DNA of 64,000 nucleotides from Xestospongia bergquistia (taxonomy: Eukaryota > Porifera > Demospongiae > Haplosclerida > Petrosiidae): positions 808,501-872,500 of the forward strand of contig OZ014412.1 of NCBI GenBank assembly GCA_963965975.1. Reading direction: 5' to 3'. The notes beneath the pieces were generated by a model. That model ran no database searches, was not told where the DNA came from, and saw only the letters and a program-made list of their open reading frames with translations. The position numbers and the translations under genes were made by a program. How positions within the stretch are numbered: position 1 is the stretch's first letter; the number at the start of each line of letters is the position of its first letter. Positions 58,101-64,000 of the stretch are shown one piece after another.

Positions 58101-58921
58101 TATAATGATATCACTTAATAAATAATATATACTAGTACTAGTAGTGATGTTAGTAATGTTAAGTTCTAATATAGTAATATTATAATAGAGTATAGGACAC
58201 TTAGGTAGACTTGAAGAATTTAACCATGTCAACAGAACGCCTGTACAATTTAATGTACTATTTAGAATGACTGGATCAGGAGGACCTATAACAATGTTAT
58301 GTATAAAGTTTTGTAAGACATTGACAAGCATATTTTAATCATTTCATTGAAACTGGTAATATATATAAAACATAGGCAGAGCATTATTTAAATATACAAG
58401 ACTGACCTTGTACTAATAATGTGAAATTATTTGAACAGTAATCAATTCTTCCATTGCTATGCTGTATGATAAGAATTTGAGCTAAACTATCATTATAAGA
58501 TAATTTAATATTATGGACAGTTAATGTGACAACACAGATATTAGATATACTGTTCACAGGACCCTCCACAGGATTTAGATCTTGCTGACTATCATGATGA
58601 TACAATTCAATTTTATATTCATATGGTCCACAAGGATGTAGTCCAGTGATATTAAATGTTAATTTGAGAGAAGATCCTTCACAAGATGTGATATCTGGTA
58701 AATAACTGATCTGATCTGAGGAATTTGGACAAACTGAGAAAAAGATATTATAGATTTACTTGCAGTGACTATAAATATGTCAGAAATTCCATCCTTCGTG
58801 TGTATATTCGTGGGGTCATTATTATAATACATAATAAAGTATGTACTTCCTAAACAATATACTTACTATTTAAACAAGGAGATAAAAGAGAAAGTATAAA
58901 GGCGACAACGACCAAATACAT
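55127..58921 (-). CDS. E2: family C/E receptor with long repeat-containing tail
   Basis: The signal peptide starts at 58921 (MYLVVVAFILSLLSPCLN). The Ig exon is about 58.41-58.74 kb and FN3 about 58.01-58.29 kb. Linker exons are about 57.89-57.97 and 57.61-57.84 kb. The membrane-proximal exon is about 57.21-57.56 kb (YQCHF, GCGIM, LCPGIYNV). A short stalk exon at about 57.13-57.17 kb precedes the TM exon at about 56.93-57.08 kb (LLCIVVLVIIVVLSKRK). The tail has one large exon, about 55.99-56.78 kb, with four imperfect repeats of 40-45 residues (EEAKI/EDGKV, then S-rich, then TETE/TNEA). Small exons follow (SRRGSVVSA, GYEDAPPATD) to the stop 55127-55129. The ectodomain is near-identical to E1 but the tail is unrelated. 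No lesion is found. Confidence 0.8.
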
Positions 58922-59029
58922 TATCAAGCCACACCTCATTTTGTTAGTATGTACACCGCCTTCCGGAAATAAAATTTAATTAGCTGCAGAAGCTACTATG
59001 TATGTTCCGCATGTATACTGAGCTGGACC

Positions 59030-59480
59030 ATATTTTATGTATCGTTGTTAAAAAACAACCATTGTAAATGTCAGTGAAGGATCAATAGCAGTGTTCAATG
59101 TAATGGATACTTTTAATGTTTTAATTGGTTGGCAAATAATAAACTACAAGAACATCCTGATAACTCAGATCATGAACAAAAACTTAATATAGCTGTAAAT
59201 CTTGTTACTAAGCTAAAAATGTATCTTTTACTAGTGCCAGCTGAGCTAAAGAGTGACAGAGTTACTCCATAATATGTTTTATTAATACAATTAACACAGT
59301 CTGTTTCCAGTGATGATGTTGTTTACCTCTATGTTCAAGGTACAGTTACTGAATACAAATATTTGAGACATGATATTTCATTAATGGAGCTGACCCATAT
59401 AGGTTTATTGAGTGAAGTAACTGATGTTCATTAAACTCAAGTCAACAGTACTACTATACAGTTATTATAGTATATATTTA
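59030..59480 (+). pseudogene. Degraded family D gene opposite E2
   Basis: Pieces of a D-type Ig exon (GSIAVFN, then an N-W-L-A-N-N-K run) lie at about 59.05-59.34 kb with frame breaks. The start of a D-type FN3 exon (LLSEVTDVH) is at about 59.40 kb, followed at once by TAA. No signal-peptide exon is recognisable. GCCACACCTC at 58928-58937 marks the former shared promoter with E2. Confidence 0.65.
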
Positions 59481-59929
59481 TTACTTGAGAAGGGAATGGT
59501 GACTGATATTCATACTATGCAAAAGTCTCATTAAAATTAATATAATATTATAGTAAATGAATGTTACAATAATAAAGAAGATCAAAGATGATTAGCTATA
59601 GTCACAGTATTTAAACTGCTAATTGTAAGAGTAGTCAGTAACTGGAAGACACTGTTAAATACAACTTATAAAGATTATGAAGACAAATGTATTGCAATGA
59701 CCTCATGGTTCCACATACAATTCTGTATTATTTGGTCTAAAACAATTAATAATTTATGACAATATAAACACCTGGACTCAATGGTCAAGTAGTACAATAC
59801 TAAAAAGACAGTAACTACCTGTCTAGTCCTTCATTCTATCATTATCAAAACAACATATAACTTGATAACAACCATCTATGACTATAGTATTATAAGTAAG
59901 TTAAAGCTTTAGTAAAGGATTGTCGATGC

Positions 59930-60680
59930 AGTTCATTCAGAACTAACAACTGAAGATTTGATATCTATTCTATATCTATTCCAACTAGTTCTTCTCTTAT
60001 GGTATATATAGTAACTGGTGTCCAGGAAGAACAACTTCTAAATCTCCACTCTCATTTGTGTCTTCATCAGCTGGGGGGACATCTTGATAAGCATGACTTC
60101 CCTAATATAAACATGTTACATGTAAACATTACACTTTTAATTAATAAGTTAATACATGTACTTCACTAGTACTTGATTATCCCATTAGCTGCTTTCCCTC
60201 TTCTTTAGAAAGTTGTGGTAATAAAAACGTTGTAATTATCTTGCCACTGTAAGTAAAAAGGATTAACATTTTCTTCATTATTGCTAGTACATACAAGAGA
60301 GACATTACAGATCCTCTTCTTGACATTACTGCCTCTGTTGCATCTTTTTTTCTGAATAATTAAAGAGAATAAGCTAAGTAGTATTGTTTGAAACGTTGTG
60401 TTCACACTAACTGAATAATAACTTATGATGCATATGTATTGCCTAAAAAGGACAACATTTAAAGATCATTATATGATTTACTTGATTTTACCATTTTCTC
60501 CATCTTCTAGGTTGCTTCAGCTGGTTTTTAAAATAGTTTACTTTAATTCTCAATAGATATCACACAAGTTTGTACAATATGATGAGATTCTGATACATTA
60601 TCTGCTTCTTCTGTTTCAACTCTTTCCTGGACATAGTTGTAATAGGCTCCTGAGAAGCTTTAATAAGAGACAGAGTTAGT
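59930..60680 (-). pseudogene. E2-type tail remnant
   Basis: Minus-strand pieces match the last exons of E2. AYQDVPPADEDTNE at about 60.02-60.10 kb corresponds to GYEDAPPATDTNE, and MSRRGSVMSLL at about 60.27-60.34 kb corresponds to SRRGSVVSA. The reading frame between the pieces is not continuous. It is either the end of a decayed E2-like gene or the tail of the unknown gene just upstream at 60.95-61.5 kb. Confidence 0.5.
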
Positions 60681-60744
60681 ACTAACAATATAACAATATA
60701 CTGATGAATTTAAAAGTATCAAGTGTTATTTATAGTTAAAACAC

Positions 60745-60747
<3 letters not shown>

Positions 60748-60786
<39 letters not shown>
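60748..60786. repeat. TA microsatellite
   Basis: About 19 TA units in non-coding sequence between the E2-type tail remnant and the unknown exon at 61 kb. Confidence 0.9.
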
Positions 60787-60790
<4 letters not shown>

Positions 60791-60955
60791 ACTCTACATT
60801 AGTTTGTTAAACTTTATATAAGGTGGATTTTCTTCAAATTCAATCCCCTATAAACAATATAGTGTGGGTATAATTGTTTGGTACTACATTGTTTACCTTA
60901 TCTGAATCCAAAATGGTTACATGACCCGTAATCAATCTTTTTACTTTTTTAATTT

Positions 60956-61512
60956 TCAATGATTGCATAGTCTCCTGCCTTCAATTATAAATAAATGATA
61001 TTGGTCAAGTGGAAAAGTACAGGTCACAGTAATGGAGTTGCCTTCTCTAATACTCTTTATGGTGATCTTCTTATTCAATCCTTCTAGGAAGATATGAGAC
61101 ATCAGATTTATGATATCTTTTAATGTGCAATTGTCAGGGTCCCAATCAAGGACTGCAGTAATGGTATCATCATCTTTAAGAGGAGGAGATATTGTTACTG
61201 AAAGTGTACGTGTTTCCCCTATAGAGTTACAAACAGACACAGATTGCCAAACTCCTCTAAAGTTTTATTGTAAGATTCAATATATTCTTGAGCTCCTTCT
61301 GTATTTAATTGCATCACTATTGTCTCAAGATAATTGACATCAAGTATTGTACACTTGTCTTGAATGATATTCAACATATCACTGACAGCTTTACAATGAG
61401 ATAAGGAAGGCCTTAAAGAAGTATCATGTTCTTTCAGTGCCTTTCTTATATCTTCCAATAAAGGTGGATCATTTTCAATTATGCTTTTGATGGTGTTAAA
61501 ATCTTTCTAAAC
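60956..61512 (-). pseudogene. Unrecognised ~180-residue module with one frameshift
   Basis: An exon begins after a TTTAG acceptor at about 61512. It reads a helical, Lys/Glu/Leu-rich segment (DFNTIKSIIENDPPLLEDIR, SLSHCKAVSDMLNIIQDK). Near 61235 the frame changes, and the second half continues with SVCNSIGETRTLSVTI, LDWDPDNCTLKDIINLM and EGNSITVTCTFPLDQYH. The two halves overlap with no splice signals at the join, so a 1-nt indel is likely. I do not recognise the family. It is not an Ig, FN3 or TM exon. A related exon start is seen on the plus strand at 43.97 kb. An E2-type tail remnant lies downstream. Confidence 0.4.
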
Positions 61513-61619
61513 TTATTTCTAATATCAGAAGTTGTATTTTTACATAAATCTATAATTAATGTAAATAGATAATTAATAAAGTGATAGTTATAAAACACAA
61601 CCATTAAACAAAAGGAATT

Positions 61620-62341
61620 GTAATACATCTTTAATCTAAAATATAAATTTTATACATCTTTAAATATATAGTAGTTTACATTCTTGATCAAGTATACTTC
61701 AAATATCACTTCAATTTAATTATAATTAAAGAGAATACAAATCATCTAGACAGATTTAATTAATGATGATCAATATTAGATAGATATGATATGTAAAAGA
61801 AAATTTATTGGTATAATAAAGATTGTTGTATCATAAACTTAATATTTAGTAATAATTGTAATTTTCAGGTGTAACACCTTAACAAGCATCCAGCCTTCAT
61901 CAATCCTCACTACTAACACAACCCTCTATAAAAATATTTAAATTACTTCAACAATTAAGGAAGGTCAGATTTAGGGTTAATAATTGAAGATTTGTCATTG
62001 ATTCCAGCTAGTGACTTCTTATCAGAGCTAAACAACCTTATTACATATTATGGAAACTCAATTAATTAGTGCCAAACTATTTAAATAATTATACTTATAT
62101 TGTACTGTTTTAGAAATAGTAGTCACAATAAGTGGTCCATGTGGATGATACAATTTCATGATGATTGTCGCTTCTAAGGTAGTCTGTTCTTTTTATATGA
62201 ATAATACATAACAATTTCATAATTAAAATGCAATGTCAACGTAAAAATATAATTGTATTATATAAAAGTTATTGCTGGGTATAGAGCTAAAAATATAATA
62301 TAATTTAATAAGTAAAGATTATTGTGTCTAGAAATAATTAC
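61620..62341. other. Shortened third copy of the D-E intergenic region
   Basis: The first part (61.66-61.80 kb) resembles D 3' flanking sequence near 37.13-37.25 and 49.43-49.55 kb. The last part (62.2-62.34 kb) resembles the 3' flank of E1 and C3. The middle is deleted or too diverged. No gene is seen. Confidence 0.5.
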
Positions 62342-64000
62342 TCAGAAAACAATATCTCCTTTCTTTCCTGTGTCCTCAGCTGGTTGACCTGCATCTTCAT
62401 CTTTTACAATTACAACATTATTATCACCTGTTGTAACAGGATTCTCTGATTTATCACCACCAATAGCTTCAGCACACTCTAATTCTGGATTCTACAGATA
62501 GACATAAAGAAGCTGGTTACTGAGCAATAGCTAACAATTTATATATTATTTACATTATTTAATGTAGTTGATACTCCACAAACACATGAGATGTTGTAAT
62601 GATAATTGAAATATAACTGGTTACATAATTAATAACAAAGTTTAAAGCAATTGTAATGGTAATGGTAATTGGGTAATTAATTATGTAATTAATTTGGAAT
62701 TTTTTGGCTCTAATGGTAATTGTAATGCTATAATTGGGTAATTGTTTCATGGTTTGGTGAAATTAATGGTAATGGGTAAGGGCAATGAGGTAACCATTAA
62801 GTAATAGTAATTGTAAATCATTACATGATAAAGTAATTAACAACATCCCTACATTAGCTGATAAAGGATGAGGACAAATGACCACATGTTACTTACAGTA
62901 GATGATACATTATCATTTTGAGATTCTCTTTCACTCTAAAAAAATAATAGTATAAAATATAATTATAATATTATTATATAATTTGTGATGTACTTTAGCT
63001 GCTCTTGTTTCTCTTTGTTCTGGATGACTAGATACAACATACGATGACTGACTACCAGCAAGATCTGTAGTGGTGGCAGTTTCTGGTACACTATAATCAT
63101 GGCTCTACATTATAATAAACAATAAAGACAGAGAGTGTGTATACCACATTTACTGGTGCTGTTGTATCTTCTTCAATATAAGTAAATGATGTTATAGTTG
63201 TTTCATTGGGTAACTGAGTGGAAACTTGCGAGGAGTCCTATCAAAATAATATTTTACAACATTAGATTGAAATATTATTGAAAAGAACTTTCATTTGCTA
63301 AAAGTGTTACCATATTTTCTTGTTCATCAGGAGCTGCACTAGATTTTGATGTTACTAATTGAGAAGTAGCATTAAGGTTTGTTGTTCCATTGGAATATGA
63401 TGCTCTCTATGTAATTAATATAAGATATTCATTGAAGAGATTAAAAAAACTAACTAGAATCACAGGTTCAGCATCATCATTACTACTACCAGTCTCTAAA
63501 GTCTGAAAAAACTCAATTGTAATAATAATAATAATGTTAAAATGTTTTACTTGATGATCGCTGTTCTGTTGTGATGATTGGATCAAAAATAATTCTAATA
63601 CTTCATTATATTTGATTAATAAAACATACCTGATTAATAGGTATACTATTGTCTTGGTTGTGGTATTGTATAGTAGATGATGGAGGTGGTACTATCACCT
63701 ATAATTCAAAGATGATGTCACCATGATGTCATAAATGATCTTACAATGCTACGAGAAACACGATCATCTTCAGGTTGATGTATTTCTGAACTAGATGATA
63801 CAAGGACAAACACATATATTATAGAGGCACATAGATTGATAGATATTAAAGAAAAAGTTTAAAAAAGCATAAAGTATAATAAGATACATAATAATAATAA
63901 CAGACTATATACTAGATATATGTCTGACTCATGATTGTGTGTGTCTGCTTCATAACTGATATAGTCTACATTGTTATTAGATAATTCATTATTATTATGA
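62342..64000 (-). CDS. E3: tail of an E-type receptor, 5' part beyond window
   Basis: The cytoplasmic-tail exons match E1 in order. They are the terminal exon with AGQPAEDTGKKGDIVF-type ending and its stop at 62342-62344, exons at about 62.90-63.10 kb, 63.15-63.24 kb, 63.32-63.41 kb and 63.46-63.50 kb, and the exon pair at 63.65-63.78 kb (VIVPPPSSTIQYHNQD region, then EDDRVS). The TA tract of E1 at 39.76 kb is absent here, and the TAATGGTAAT array is kept at 62.65-62.83 kb. I find no TM exon at 63.80-64.00 kb, where E1 would have one, so the 5' part either lies beyond the edge or is missing. Confidence 0.6.

Noticed and set aside
1-64000. Prokaryotic operon, prophage or CRISPR content
   Set aside because: Genes are split by GT-AG introns with signal-peptide exons and AATAAA signals. 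No spaced direct-repeat array or ribosome-binding-site pattern is present.

Overview
This window looks like nuclear DNA from an early-branching animal, most plausibly a demosponge of the Amphimedon type. That placement is an inference. It rests on strong AT richness, very compact genes with many short GT-AG introns, and dense secreted/transmembrane Ig and FN3 genes. No rRNA, tRNA or CRISPR array was recognised.

Nearly every gene belongs to one superfamily of type I membrane receptors. The shared layout is signal-peptide exon, Ig-like exon, FN3-like exon, one or more linker exons, a cysteine-containing membrane-proximal domain, a transmembrane exon and a multi-exon cytoplasmic tail. I name four subfamilies A, B, C/E and D; these are my labels, not gene symbols.

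Left array (1-24 kb, all minus strand): A and B genes alternate. In transcription order they are A3, B3, A2, B2, A1, B1, A0. The gap from each A stop to the next B start is about 200 bp. A1, A2 and B3 look intact; B1 and B2 carry one frameshift each and A3 carries two. Between the A-B pairs lie decayed pieces of A, C and E genes plus a TIR transposon at 17.0-18.0 kb.

Right array (24-64 kb): minus-strand C/E genes sit head to head with plus-strand D genes or D remnants. In the three cleanest pairs the two ATGs are only about 95-115 bp apart. The shared promoters carry a conserved GCCACACCTC-like motif. C1, E1, E2 and D1 appear intact. C2, D0 and D3 are pseudogenes, D2 has lost its tail reading frame, and C3 is a C ectodomain joined to an E tail. 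E3 runs off the right edge.

Mobile DNA includes a 1.9-kb TTAA-flanked Kolobok-like element inside C2, carrying a P2X7R-C-terminal-like zinc-domain gene. There is also a 397-bp MITE in intron 1 of A1, a 920-bp TIR element and two fold-back elements. TA microsatellites are abundant.

The biological reading is a rapidly evolving receptor cluster. Ig exons and tails vary while FN3 and middle exons are kept nearly identical between copies, and complete and broken copies lie side by side. This resembles allorecognition or innate immune receptor complexes in overall logic, but no function is shown by the sequence itself.
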